In this document: positions 45,000 through 55,824 of the stretch, one piece after another | Layout: each line of letters begins with the position of its first letter | Numbering within the stretch: the stretch's first letter is position 1 | Source: Symsagittifera roscoffensis | Taxonomy: Eukaryota; Xenacoelomorpha; Acoela; Convolutidae | Assembly (NCBI RefSeq): GCF_963678635.1 | Contig: NC_087064.1 | Coordinates: forward strand, 498,001 to 562,000 | DNA: 64,000 bases | Reading direction: 5' to 3' | Notes under the pieces: model-generated | What the model saw: only the letters and a program-made list of their open reading frames with translations | Told to the model about the DNA's origin: nothing | Database searches by the model: none | Translations under genes and position numbers: made by a program

Positions 45000-46088
45000 C
45001 CGGCATCTTTCGTATCTTCCTCTCTGGGACCTTAGAGCTCCCCATTGGTGGCGTTGTGTCGCTAACTACCTCTTTGGTCATCACGCTTCGGGAGAGCCGT
45101 ACTCTACCCGCATCGTCGATTGTCCCATAGGGTGCAGTCTCCCCGGAACCTGGCGCATTCTTGTTGGCGACTAGTCGTCCAGCTGTCTCTATCAGCCTGC
45201 TCACCGTTATTTCCACGACTGGGTCACCCAAGGTGTCACTAGGGTCCGGGATTGTCACTCGACTTGTTGTTGTCGGGAGTCGTGTTTCCGTTTACTGACT
45301 CATCTCTGAGGCGTTATGAGCTCCATCGGGAACTGCCCACGAGGACCACTCCTTGCAGATATCACCTTCTCCACGGCTGTTGTCAACGCCATGTGCTCTT
45401 TGTAATCCCGCCTCAAGTGCTCAATTTCATCGCTCTGCTTTTTGTTGCATTCTTCGAACAATCTTTTCCACATGTCCCTATCTTCCTCCGTACTGAGCAT
45501 GGTCCTAGTCATCTCGTCCAGCTCCTTTCTGGTCTTTTCGAGCTCGTCTTTCTTTCATCCCATCTAGATCTTCCATGGTTCGGTTCGTTTGAATCCCTTG
45601 TTCTACTTTCGCCCTCTTTGGTGGCACAGCGGCTCTCAGTAGTGAACCAGACGTGGCAGCCTCGCTGTTCATCTCTTGATGCATTCTCGTCAGCCCAGGC
45701 TTGGGCTTGTAGGGCAAAGGCGTTTCACCTGGTTGATAAGTCCTAGAAATTCCCAATCCAGGCTCATTCGTCAAGTCACTCCCCGAGAGAGCCCCGTTTC
45801 TCCACCTCATCACTCTCATGTTTGGGCGGTCTAGTACTCCCCTCTCTACGTATGCTGCCATCAATAGGACTTCCGTGGGGCGGCCCCACGGTTGTCATGC
45901 CCCAAGATGTTTATCAGGGCGGTCAGCAGCATGACTACCTCTGGGTCCTCCAGAGCGAAGTCTCGATCCATTAGCCGACAATAGATCGCATCTACCATCG
46001 GTCCTAAATATGCCTTTGCCAGGTCCATCAATTCATCCAAGTTGAACTTATCCTTTCTCTTTTTCAGGTTCGATTCGATTTGATTCAA
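45000..46088 (-). pseudogene. Coiled-coil ORF, copy B unit 1
   Basis: Open stretches 46088-45861 (FNLDELMDLAKAYLGPM, VVMLLTALINILG), 45864-45505 (Pro-rich and basic middle part), 45512-45300 (coiled coil), and 45258-44941 (RLIETAGRLVANKNAPGSG, SRSVMTKEV). Frames are broken by a 1-base loss in GGGGCCGCCCC and others shared with unit 2. It encodes the protein segment preceding the SGNH domain. No known domain. Confidence 0.6.
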
Positions 46089-46453
46089 AGGTTTGACTCA
46101 AGTGAGCAATTAAAGCATGAATCAAGATCTAGAAAAGAAGTCGCGAATATCAAATTTGTCATTTTCACCTTAACTTCTCGTTAAAATTTGTTTAAAACAG
46201 TCAGATAAAAATATTTGGTCCTAAAATTAGTAAAAATCAATCGGTCTCTAAAATTTTGGATTTCGACCTAAAATTGGATAGTCCAAACTTTGGGTCTATT
46301 CCTAAGATCGTCATTCAGTTGTTCATGGTCATTAACTCCTTCTTACCCAGGATCTTAATAACATAACACAAAACATAACATAACACACATATCACACACT
46401 ACATAATTTAGTCTTTAGTCTTACACCCTCTTGCAAGTCACTCAGCTTATACT
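46089..46453 (-). promoter_or_regulatory. Conserved non-coding gap, copy B unit 1
   Basis: Counterpart of 26594-26959. On the minus strand it has a TTACTAATTTTAGG branch-like element and the pyrimidine-AG sequence CTTCTTTTCTAG|ATC (AG complement near 46130), plus an ACATAACATAAC microsatellite. Conservation of the AG in three copies supports, but does not prove, a splice acceptor for the downstream ORFs. Confidence 0.4.
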
Positions 46454-47191
46454 TCAGTAATATTTCTTATGTAAATATACTTGTATATTAGTGTCAGAGA
46501 ATATCACGTGTACAAGCGCGTACAATTCCCGAGGATGCAGTCGTCCTCTGTTCGGATCGTACACTGGAAGAGAGAGCTCCCTCACGTCCATTTCCACGAG
46601 GAAGTCTCTCAACCTCGTCAAGGACAAGACTAGGTTTTCTGGATCGACATGCCGCTTCTCCGTCGCCCTCGTCACCAAGAAGCATATGTATTTTCCCGTT
46701 ATCTGTGATGCCGCCGGACGCAAGGCTGTTACGCCCCCTACTCCTGGTCTTTGCTTCCAAAGGAATTCTACGTTTTTATATTCTCTCTTAAAATCTGCCG
46801 CTAACGATGTCCTAAAACTCATGTCTGCTGTGGGTGCTATCGCACATGTTCTATTTGTGAGTATGAAATCACTATCTGTTAATTTTATGTTGCTTGAACA
46901 CTCATTTGCTAAGTTAAAATATGACTCAACTACCCTCCCTATGTCAGGTTTCTTAGGTTCTTCGCTTGTTTCTGCTTCTAAGTCTCCTGTCTCTCTTGCT
47001 ATTCTTAATTTTTTTATTATCAAGTTTTCAGTGTGGGTAAGACCTACCCCCACTCCCCGGACAAAAATATCCATCGACGTCCCCGTCGATCGCATACCGG
47101 ATGACAAGTCGAGGTTAGAAGCCGGAATGAGTAGTTGCCCTTCCTGGGTAGCCCAGGAAGGATCATCTCGCTCGGTTTTGATGTATTTCAT
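46454..47191 (-). CDS. Macro domain ORF (TARG1/Poa1-like), copy B unit 1, uninterrupted
   Basis: A 245-codon uninterrupted frame, ending at TAA 46454-46456. Residues 1-90 are the end of the acidic region (KYIKTERDDPSWATQEGQLL, IFVRGVGVGLTHTE). About 95-240 form the macro domain: FILTNRTCAIAPTADMSF, SLAADFKREYKNVEFLWKQRP, ICFLVTRATEK, PENLVLSLTRLRDFLVEM, ELSLPVYDPNRGRLHPREL and IQVYLH. Macro domains recognise ADP-ribose. The length (about 145 aa) and strand order fit the TARG1/Poa1 branch; the Gly-rich turn and the catalytic loop Asp are not conserved, so binding without hydrolysis is possible. The ancestral product probably continued from Pol, because a TGA at 47228-47230 is the only break upstream in this frame. 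Confidence 0.75.
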   Translation of the reverse strand: MKYIKTERDDPSWATQEGQLLIPASNLDLSSGMRSTGTSMDIFVRGVGVGLTHTENLIIKKLRIARETGDLEAETSEEPKKPDIGRVVESYFNLANECSSNIKLTDSDFILTNRTCAIAPTADMSFRTSLAADFKREYKNVEFLWKQRPGVGGVTALRPAASQITGKYICFLVTRATEKRHVDPENLVLSLTRLRDFLVEMDVRELSLPVYDPNRGRLHPRELYALVHVIFSDTNIQVYLHKKYY

Positions 47192-47731
47192 GCTTTCACG
47201 ATCTACATCTTGAATCGTGACACTGGTTCATCTGGGGTCCGATGTCATTTCGTTCAGCCACTCGAAGACTCGCAGACTTGTGAGATCTTTTTTGTAGGAC
47301 TCCTTTTGCTCGTCGTCGAACTCTACTTCGGGTTTCGACCGGTCCTCGATCCATTCCTGGTCGTGATCATCTACTATGTCGATGTCTTGTGACACTGTAA
47401 TTTCTTCCAGACCTACCACTTCTTCCACTATCTTTTTCAGATCTATCCTGTCTACTACAAAGTCGTCACCGTAAGGGTTATATTTCTTTTTGGGTCTTGT
47501 CCCGTCGTTCTGTCGAGTCTGTATCGTTAACGGAAGATCTGGTTCCAAGTTCTTGGGAACCTCCATCTGTTCGGGATCCTTCCAGTCTTCTTCTGCGTAG
47601 GGTAAGGTTTCATTGTCTGCTTCGATCACCTCGTTTGCATCCAGGTCCAGTGGTGTACTTGTTCCTTCCTCTACGACCTCGTTTCCATCGTTCTTCTCCT
47701 TGGTGCCCTACTCGTTGACCTCACAAGCAGG
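47192..47731 (-). pseudogene. Acidic post-integrase region, copy B unit 1 (truncated at duplication join)
   Basis: 47629-47228 is open (DDHDQEWIEDRSKPEVEFDDEQ, KKKYNPYGDDFVVDRIDL). Its 5' part is replaced at 47732 by the SGNH C-terminus of unit 2, creating an artificial fusion ORF at 47947-47708 that joins SGNH block V to DPACEVNE. Stop at 47230 before the macro frame. Confidence 0.65.
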
Positions 47732-48371
47732 ATCCAATCGCCCTTGGAAGACTCCGTTCAACCAAGCGTGTCCTTCTATCCTATCGAAGTGGATGCCATC
47801 CGTGGTCAGCCTGGCCTGATCCATAGCTCTCAACTCAAGTTCGATGTCCATGAGGATCATCCTTCCGGCATTCCGACTTGCGAGATTCCTCAAGATTTTC
47901 TTCCATCTGACTACTCCTTCGTTTTGCCTTCTCCCTGTTCCTTGCATTCGTTGACACAGTGCAAACAGTCAGAACCGCGCAGTTGAACTTCTGCCAGAGA
48001 GTAGTAAACAAGCACACCATCATTGATTCCCATAGTGCCTCTTCCTCATCTAAGCTTCTCGAGATGTTGTTCGTCCCAACCAGGATCATCACATTGGGGA
48101 TTCTCCCTGGGTTCATCAACTCTACCATCCGAAATAACTGGGCTATCGTCCCGCCTCCGAAGGCCATCACCGTGGTGACCCAAGAGGTCCTCAAATTCGA
48201 GAGTACTCTGACTAAGCTATCTCCCAGTATCAGATGTGATGTCCCCAGCGGTGGCTGCTGCAGGTTTAAACGAGTTCCAGAGTTGAAGCAAGCTCTCGGA
48301 TCTGTCTCCGGGACTCCCGTGAAGTTATATCTCAACTGATTGTTCTTTTGTACGTCTGTTAACCGTGACAC
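47732..48371 (-). pseudogene. SGNH hydrolase domain 1, copy B unit 2
   Basis: 48371-47835 holds SRLTDVQKNNQLRYNFTG, LILGDSLVRVL (Ser present), AFGGGTIAQLF and ILVGTNNISRS; the second frame (47947-47708) carries TTDGIHFD. Same 11-base frameshift as unit 1. The domain is cut shortly after block V by the duplication join. Confidence 0.85.
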
Positions 48372-49471
48372 TTTCTTCGTTCGCCGGCATCTTTCGTATC
48401 TTCCTCTCTGGGACCTTAGAGCTCCCCATTGGTGGCGTTGTGTCGCTAACTACCTCTTTGGTCATCACGCTTCGGGAGAGCCGTACTCTACACGCATCGT
48501 CGATTGTCCCATAGGGTGCAGTCTCCCCGGAACCTGGCGCATTCTTGTTGGCGACTAGTCGTCCAGCTGTCTCTATCAGCCTCCTCACCGTTTGTTCCAC
48601 GACTGGGTCACCCAAGGTGTCACTAGGGTCCGGGATTGTCACTCGACCTGTTGTTGTCGGGAGTCGTGTTTCCGTTGTCTGACTCATCTCTGAGGCGTTA
48701 TGAGCTCCATCGGGAACTGCCCACGAGGACCACTCCTTGCAGATATCACCTTCTCCACGGCTGTTGTCAACGCATGTGCTCTTTGTAATCCCGCCTCAAG
48801 TGCTCAATTTCATCGCTCTGCTTTTTGTTGCATTCTTCGAACAATCTCTTCCACATGTCCCTATCTTCCTCCGTACTGAGCATGGTCCTAGTCATCTCGT
48901 CCAGCTCCTTTCTGGTCTTTTCGAGCTCGTCTTTCTTTCATCCCATCTAGATCTTGCATGGTTCGGTTCGTTTGAATCCCTTGTTCTACTTTCGCAACCT
49001 TTGGTGGCACAGCTGCTCTCAGTGGTGAACCAGACGTGGCAGCCTCGCTGTTCATCTCTTGATGCATTCTCGTCAGCCCAGGCTTGGGCTTGGAGGGCAA
49101 AGGCGTTTCACCTGGTTGATAAGTCCTAGAACTTCCCAATCCAGGCTCATTCGTCAAGTCACTCCCCGAGAGAACACCGTTTCTCCACCTCATCACTCTC
49201 ATGTTCAGGCGGTCTAGTACTCCCCTCTCTCCGTATGCTGCCATCAATAGGACTTCCTTGGGGCGGCCCCACGGTTGTCATGTCCCAAGATGTTTATCAG
49301 GGCGGTCAGCAGCATGACTACCTCTGGGTCCTCCAGAGCGAAGTCTCGATCCATTAGCCGACGATAGATCGCATCTACCATCGGTCCTAAATATGCCTTT
49401 GCCAGGTCCATCAATTCATCCAAGTTGAACTTATCTATTCTCTTTTTCAGGTTCGATTCGATTTGATTCAA
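48372..49471 (-). pseudogene. Coiled-coil ORF, copy B unit 2
   Basis: Open stretches 49471-49244, 49247-48888 and 48687-48325 repeat the sequence of unit 1 with minor differences (for example KRIDKFNLDE in place of KRKDKFNLDE). Same frameshifts as unit 1 near the GGGGCCGCCCC-like run. No recognised domain. Confidence 0.6.
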
Positions 49472-49836
49472 AGGTTTGACTCAAGTGAGCAATTAAAGCA
49501 TCAATCAAGATCTAGAAAAGAGGTCACGAATATCAAATTTGTCATTTTCACCTTAACTTCTCGTTAAAATTTATTTAAAACAGTCAGATAAAAAGATTTG
49601 GTCCTAAAATTAATAAAAATCAATCGGTCTCTAAAATTTTGGATTTCGACCTAAAATTGGACAGTCCAAACTTTGGGTCTATTCCTAAGATCGTCATTCA
49701 GTTGTTCATGGTCACTAACTCCTTCTTACCCAGGATCTTATTAACATAACACATAACATAACATAACACAAATATCACACACTACATAATTTAGTCTTTA
49801 GTCTAACACCCTCTTACAAGTCACTCAGCCTATACT
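49472..49836 (-). promoter_or_regulatory. Conserved non-coding gap, copy B unit 2
   Basis: As in unit 1: minus-strand ACCTCTTTTCTAG|ATC acceptor-like sequence near 49515 and a TAACATAACACATAAC microsatellite. No ORF. Confidence 0.4.
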
Positions 49837-50575
49837 TCAGTAATATTTCTTATGTAAATATACTTGTATATTAGTGTCAGAGAATATCACGTGTACAAGC
49901 GCGTACAATTCCCGAGGATGCAGTCGTCCTCTGTTCGGATCGTACACTGGAAGCGAGAGCTCCCTCACGTCCATTTCCACGAGGAAGTCTCTCAACCTCG
50001 TCAAGGACAAGACTAGGTTTTCTGGGTCGACATTCCGCTTCTCCGTCGCCCTCGTCACCAAGAAACGTAAGTATTTTCCCGTTATCTGTGATGCCGCCGG
50101 AGGCAAGGCTGCTACGCCCCCTACTCCTGGTCTTTGCTTCCAAAGGAATTCTACGTTTTTATATACTCTCTTTAAATCTGCCGCTAACGCTGTCCTAAAA
50201 CTCATGTCTGCTGTGGTTGCTATCGCACATGTTCTATTTGTGAGTATGAAATCACTATCTGTTAATATTATGTTGCTTGAATACTCATTTGCTAAGTTAA
50301 AATATGACTCAACTACCCTCCCTATGTCAGTTTTCCTAGGTTCGTCGCTTGTTTCTGCTTCTAAGTCTCCTGTCTCTCTTGCTATTCTTATTTTTTTTTA
50401 ATATCAAGTTTTCAGTGTGGGTAAGTCCTACCCCCACTCCCCGGACAAAAATATCCATCGACGTCCCCGTCGATCGCATACCGGATGACAAGTCGAGGTT
50501 AGAAGCCGGAATGAGTAGTTGCCCTTCCTGGGCAGCCCAGGAAGGATCATCTCTTTCGTTTTTGATGTATTTCAT
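49837..50575 (-). pseudogene. Macro domain, copy B unit 2
   Basis: 50205-49837 is an open frame covering most of the macro domain (SFRTALAADLKRVYKNVEF, GVGGVAALPPAASQ, FLVTRATEKRN, LSLPVYDPNRGRLHP, IQVYLH). The upstream part (50575-50336) is shifted by an indel in the A-run near 50392. The loop residues are as in unit 1. Confidence 0.72.
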
Positions 50576-51239
50576 GCTTTCACGATCTTCATCTTGAATC
50601 GTGACACTGGTTTATCTGGGGTCCGATGTCATTTCATTCAGCCACTCCAAGACTCGCAGATTTGTGAGATTTTTTTCGTAGGACTCCTTTTGCTCGTCGT
50701 CGAACTCTACTTCGGGTTTCGACCGGTCCTCGATCCATTCCTGGTCGTGATCATCTACTATGTCGATGTCTTGTGACACTGTAATTTCTTCCAGACCTAC
50801 CACTTCTTCCACTATCTTTTTCAGATCTATCCTGTCTACTACAAAGTCGTCACCGTAAAGGTTATATTTCTTTTTGGGTCTTGCCCGTCGTTCTGTCGAG
50901 TCTGTATCGTTAACGGAAGATCTGGTTCCAAGTTCTTGGGAACCTCCATCTGTTCGGGACCCTGCCAGTCTTCTTCTACGTAGGGTAAGGTTTCATTGTC
51001 TGCTTCGATCACCTCGTTTGCATCCAGGTCCAGTGGTGTACTTGTTCCTTCCTCTACGACCTCGTTTCCATCGTTCTTCTCCGTGGTGCCCTACTCGTTG
51101 ACCTCACAAGCAGGATCCATCATTAGATAATCCCCTTCTTCCATGTCTGCGGGTATACACCAGTCTTCTGTCGATGAACTGTGTGGCTTAATGTTCTCGT
51201 ATTGGGCAGCTCGGCCAGTATTCAGTCTATAAAACGTCC
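50576..51239 (-). pseudogene. Acidic post-integrase region, copy B unit 2
   Basis: Runs from the integrase tail to the macro domain: EEGDYLMMDPACEVNE near 51115, then acidic sequence (EEITVSQDIDIVDDHDQEW). One base lost near 50885 and a stop near 50612 break the frame. Contains the original 5' border of the duplication at 51115. Confidence 0.65.
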
Positions 51240-52379
51240 CTACTGGTGCAATTCCGTAATCATGAAAGGTCCGCTCCACTTTTTTAGGAGATTTTTCGTT
51301 CCTTTCGGTGGTATAACGTTCTGAAATACCCATACGTAGTATCCCACCGAGTAGGCTTTTGCACCAGCTGCTTTCTTGTCGAATTTTCTCCTCTGACTGG
51401 CCTGTGCTTGCTGAGTATTTCGTCTACACAAATCGTTCAGTTCTTGCTGACGTCTGATCACATTCCTCACGTAGACCTGTGGAGACGTTTTCTTTCCCTC
51501 ATACTCTGGGTAGAAAAAGGTCAAGGGTAAAGTCTTCTCGTGTCCAGTTAGCATCATGCGTGGACTAACTCCAGTGGTTGAGTGTTGCGTGCTATTATAG
51601 GCTACCATCACCTGTGGAAGGTATCTGTCCCAATCGGTCATGTACCTGGAACAATATACCCTCAGCATCGACACTAACGTTCTATTTTGTCTTTCCACTA
51701 AGCCATACGTCTGGGGGCGGTATGTCGTGGAGTGAGCTTGAGCGACTCATAAGCTCTTTCGTAAGCTCTCCTACGAAAGCCTTTCCCTTATCCGATTGAA
51801 ACGTCATCGGACAACCATGTCTCGCTATCCACGAATTGATCAGGTGGTCGCATGTCTCTTCTGCCGAGGCAGTCATGCACGGCACGCCCTCTGCATACTT
51901 CGTGAAGTGATCTATCATGACCAAGATTTTATTATAACCACTGTCTGTCGAGCATATCTTTGGGTGATCTATCTGCACCACCTCGTTGAATTCAGACGAC
52001 TCGATAGATTGTAAAGGAAATAGCAATTTCCTTGGATCCTTCACCTGTTGGCATCATAGGCACATTGTTACCCACTTCTCACATGCCTTTTTCATTCCAG
52101 GCCACTCAAAGCGCTTCAGGATCCTCTGATACACTTTGTAGATCCCCTGATGGCCCATCTGATCATGCGACCTGAATAATAGTTCTGTCTGACAGATTTG
52201 TGGCAATACTATCGCATTATACTTGTATAGGACTTTGTCTTCTTCTCTTCTCTTGCAAGCCACAATTCCGTCCTTGTTCAAATATAACCTCCCCTCTTTC
52301 TGCATGAAGTACTGTTTCAGGATACGGCAATTGACTTCTTCCAGGTCACCTTTGTCTGGTGCACCATTTTCTATCCACT
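51240..52379 (-). pseudogene. Integrase, copy B
   Basis: HHCC: SHDQMGHQ and a CLxC whose second position is a stop (TGA near 52054). Core: 52044-51682 with QIDHPKIC (Asp), TFQSDKGKAF (Asp; usual Asn is Lys); after a frameshift, 51698-51240 with VERQNRTL (Glu). The C-terminal GPY/F motif is intact as KKWSGPFMITE, just before a stop where copy A has Glu. The three catalytic acidic residues are present but in separate frames. Confidence 0.9.
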
Positions 52380-53295
52380 TTTTCAGGTTGCTTGTCATGC
52401 GGTCATTTCTCTGCGCCCTTAGTAGGTCCGAGAGTCTGTATCTCGCCTTCAAGTATGTCTTCATGACCCTCATTTGACTATTCAGCTCATTAGGCTGGTG
52501 TGTGTCTTCTTCCATCTTGACGCACCAAATCTTCGCAAACGGCGGTGTTTCTTGTTTGAACGGCTGAAGATCAGTCCTGACTACCTCTTGTTGTGGCAAC
52601 AGACTTATCGAACGTTTCGATACCGCTATCGTTTCCAAATCAACCGCTGCGTTGTCAAAGACTCTTTCGCTCGGTATGAGGTAGCGATCACTGTCAGGGT
52701 CCTGGTACACCTCTCTATCCAGATCCCTTGCTCGAATTTCCACTAGTAGTGTGTGGATCGCTAGTTCTGACAGTTCTGATCCCGAGCTCGAGTTCCTGTC
52801 TGAGTAGGTATCAATTCCTGAGTTTCGGGAATTGTCATCTGTTGAAGAGTCTGTGATGGAGTGTGCACCCTCCTCCAGATCAGGTCCGTGCCTTCTTCAC
52901 ATCCATCTGAACTCCCCGGACAAAACTTTGTTGCCCAGGTCCTGTTTCTCGTCAGGATTTTTTTCATCTATCTCAGATTCCCCGGACAAACTTCCTTGTC
53001 CCGGGTGTTGATCTTGAACTCGCCGGCTTTTTCCACCGTTTGTCTCCCGAAAAAATAATCTTGCACCAGTTTTTGTTCAAGCTTCTCAGTTTCTCTATCG
53101 TGGTCCTCAAAGGTAACGGTTTTCGTTTGCGTATCGTTCCCCTGTTCTTTCCGATCGTATGAAGTACTTGTTAAGACCTCGTGGGGTATTGAGGATACTA
53201 GTTGCTGAACTATTGGCCTACAATCCCTCTCGTTGGCTTTGTGTTGTCGTATTGACGGCATGATCTTCATCTTCCCACTGATTGTCAGTGATGCC
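52380..53295 (-). pseudogene. RNase H-integrase spacer, 3' part, copy B
   Basis: Portion of the spacer downstream of the LINE insertion: MASLTISGKMKIMPS near 53290, low-complexity Glu/Lys segment with LSGK-type repeats, Ser/Asn-rich segment, and IWCVKMEEDTHQP (about 52520). Open stretches 53295-52968, 52967-52761 and 52743-52380 are in different frames. No known domain. Confidence 0.65.
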
Positions 53296-53306
53296 ATGGC
53301 TGCTGC
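53296..53306. repeat. 11 bp target-site duplication, LINE 3' side
   Basis: ATGGCTGCTGC, identical to 55814-55824, flanking the LINE at 53307-55813. Confidence 0.95.
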
Positions 53307-53319
53307 TTCTTTCTTTCTT

Positions 53320-54843
53320 TCATTGTGGGTGCGCCGAAGTTCTCCCAAGGGTCCGCTTCGCCAGCGCGACCACACCTTCTGGGTCCTCGGTGAGAATTGA
53401 CAATTCCACCTTCGTACGTCCGAAAATTTCTTGTCTGGTCGCTAGCGTCCCCGGACAATCGAGGAGCCAGTGTTCCACTGTTTCGTTGTCCTCCTCGCAT
53501 CTGGGACAGGAGGGGCTCTCGGCGGGGTTCATCAGGGTCCTATACCCGGCCAAGAGCATGCTGTGTCCAGAGCGTAGCCTGGCTAGCATGACTGCGTCTC
53601 TTCTCGACAGAAGGGTCTTTTCGTCACGTTCTCTTGACAGCTTTTGGTAGACTTGAGCTTTTCTGACGTGAGAGGGGCTTGGGTCTTTAATCGTACGTTT
53701 GATGGTGGCTACGGCGCTCTTGTAGGTGGTTGGTTTTGCTCTCTCCTTCAACCCAGAGGCTTCATTGGCCAGATCGTCGGCCCTCTCGTTCCCTACAATG
53801 CCCACGTGGCTAGGGATCCACTGAATGATGATCTCGCGGTTGAGCGTGTCAAGTTTTCTAGTGATGTTGCTCACTTCTCTGCTGTCGTTTGCCAGGGCCG
53901 ATGTCAGGGCTTGGCTATCAGTGCAAATAAGGCCCTTGTCACTGTTGTTAGGGGTGTTATCCTCCAACCACCTATCTGCAGCTCCCAGTGCCTCTTTCTC
54001 TTCGTCAAACGAGGAGGTGAGCATCCTGCCGCGAATCGTCTCGGAGAAGATGGTTTGAGGGTCGAGGGGGTCACCTGTCGTAACAACCATTGCTGACCCT
54101 CCGTCCCTAGTCCCATCTTTGGCGGAACCGTCTGTGTAGATGGTCCATGTGGCGTTGATGTTCCGAATCCTCTCGGTCGCCCTCTGTTTCGTCTCTTCGG
54201 AGCGTCCCAAGCCTCCGCCGGTGTTGTTGACCCGCCAACGTCTCTGTGGTGTCCAAACCTCTTCCTCAATGGTGAGAAGGGGCTCCCTGTCGGCGAGCTC
54301 GTTGGGGAGGGTGGAACTGATCCTGTTGCTGAGTTCTCTCCAGCTGTCTCTGCAGAGCCGGTGAGGTTGGTCCTTCTCCAGGGCGATCCGAGCGGGGTAG
54401 TCCTCGGGGCACCTGGAGGCTCTCTCCCGGGAGATGGCTGTGAGTCTCTGGGAGATGGTCCGGTAGCTCTGCATGCAGCTGTCCAGACGCAGGGCCTCAA
54501 CTGGAGTGTAGGCGGCTTTCCCAGTAACCCGACGGAGGGCCTGGTTCTGGGCGCGGTCGAGTCTGTCCATCTGGGTTTTGGGGAGCCATGGTTGCCAGGC
54601 AGGGGCGGCAAAGTCCATGATGCTCCGCTGGTTGGCAAGAAACACTCTCCCCAAGGGTTTCTTCCTCCAGCCCCAGTTTGAATTACCCAAGCAGGCCAGG
54701 AGGTTGCAACGTTTGCGAACCTTGTCGACCACCTTGTCGACGTGCTGCTGGAAGGACAGGGTCCTGTTGATCACCAGCCCCAGGAGTTTGGGACAGGGAT
54801 TGAACATGAGGGTGTTACACCCATCGTAATGTCCGGCTTCCAT
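53320..54843 (-). pseudogene. LINE RNase H and C-terminal domain
   Basis: An uninterrupted 507-codon stretch in one frame. It starts in the RT thumb (LLGLVINRTLSFQQHVDKVV) and contains an RNase H domain: IYTDGSAKDGTRDGGSA (Asp), EEKEALGAA (Glu), LICTDSQALTSAL (Asp), and WIPSHVGIVGNERADDLAN (Asp). The C-terminus has CPRCEEDNETVEHWLLDC, a C-x2-C...H-x4-C motif common to these clades. The long open frame suggests a recent insertion. Confidence 0.9.
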
Positions 54844-55627
54844 CTGGCGTCCACGGAGCTAGAGGAGAAGAAGGTGACCACGCTCTTCTCACTGAGGAGC
54901 ATCTTCTTCTTCTTGCACCATTCTTCGATCTTCTGAACGGCCAGTTGGACGTATCTGCTACCTTCTTCTTTGTTGTTGTGGCTGGACCAGATGGTGAGGT
55001 CGTCAGCGAAGAGACTATCGCTGGCAAGGTCTTTGATCTCATCGGGCAAGGAGTTGATGTAGGCCCGGGAAAGGTCCAGGAGAGCCATGACGGTCCGTCT
55101 CGGTTTCTTCTCTTGGAAGCCGTCGCTGACGTCCTGGATCATCCGCAGGAGCTGGTCTTCGCAACTTCTGTTTTTCCTGAAGCCAGCCTGCGAATGGTTG
55201 AAGATGCCCCCGGCCTCCGCCAGATGGTACAGACGAGTGTGAACCATCCGTTCCCTGGTCTTCACGATGCAGGAGGTGAGGCTGACGGGTCGGTACGACT
55301 CGATCGAGCCCGCTGGTTTCCCTGCCTTCAGCAAAGGATGGTCGCATTTCGCCAAGCCTGCGGTACTTCCGACTCGTGGAGCGACTGGTTGAAGATCCCC
55401 AGCAACTCCCCCCTCGCTAGAGGTCCCAATGCTTTCAGGAAGCTGGGGGGGGGGGGGATGTCGCCGGGGCCAGCCGCTCCGTTCTTCCTCATCTTCTTGA
55501 TGGCTCTGTTCAGCTCCTCAATGCTGAATTCTGCTGTGGAGCTGTCGTCCACGCTGTGGGCGTTGCCTCTGATCTTGACAAGTCTGTTTTTCTCCCTTTC
55601 CTCTCTAGAGAACTCCAGCTTGCTCAC
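54771..55627 (-). pseudogene. LINE reverse transcriptase, internally deleted
   Basis: 55627-55328 holds the RT N-terminal part (IEELNRAIKKMRKNGAAGPGD). 55355-54771 holds SYRPVSLTSCIVK, QAGFRKNRSCEDQLLR, ALLDLSRAY (motif A) and SLFADDLTIW (motif C). Between LDLSRAY and INSLPDEIK about 80-100 residues, including motif B, are missing without a stop. Frameshifts occur near 55340 and 54850. A run of 13 G at 55444-55456 sits in the first part. Confidence 0.85.
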
Positions 55628-55813
55628 CTTGGCATAATGTTAGAGACAAGGACCTTGCCGTTGTGCCGGATCGCCTCGTTAGGGCAGCACGAGTCCGGCT
55701 TGCCGCTGATGGAGCCAAGGATGCCCCACGTCTTCTTGTAGTCCTTGGAAGACTCTAAGGTGTCGACAAATTCGGTCCACCTTTTCTCTTTTTCCACAGA
55801 CACGGCTTCGGTA

Positions 55814-55824
55814 ATGGCTGCTGC
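55814..55824. repeat. 11 bp target-site duplication, LINE 5' side
   Basis: ATGGCTGCTGC, matching 53296-53306. The giant-element frame passes through it into the LINE, giving a chimeric ORF that ends at 55624. Confidence 0.95.

Larger units (their letters stand above)
44348..47731 (-). repeat. 3384 bp tandem duplication, unit 1
   Basis: Covers, in sense order, the acidic region, macro domain, non-coding gap, coiled-coil ORF and SGNH domain 1. Its downstream neighbour in coordinates, 47732-51114, is a second unit of 3383 bp with few differences. The join at 47732-47736 is ATCCA, a pentamer also found at both original borders (44348-44352 and 51115-51119). Confidence 0.95.
47732..51114 (-). repeat. 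3383 bp tandem duplication, unit 2
   Basis: Second unit of the duplication, nearest the integrase in sense order and therefore in the original position at its 5' border. See unit 1 for the join. Differences from unit 1 are scattered substitutions and a few 1-3 base indels. Confidence 0.95.
53307..55813 (-). mobile_element. 5'-truncated LINE with RNase H inserted in copy B
   Basis: A 2507 bp insertion flanked by an exact 11 bp duplication. On the minus strand it starts inside the pre-RT region and ends with a (GAAA)3 tail. RT followed by RNase H and a terminal Cys/His motif places it among the RNase H-bearing LINE clades (I, R1, Ingi and relatives). It disrupts the RNase H-integrase spacer of the giant element and is therefore younger than copy B. 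Confidence 0.95.

Noticed and set aside
53644-55637. Plus-strand ORFs across the LINE (for example 53644-54096 and 54945-55637)
   Set aside because: Antisense to clear RT and RNase H motifs on the minus strand.
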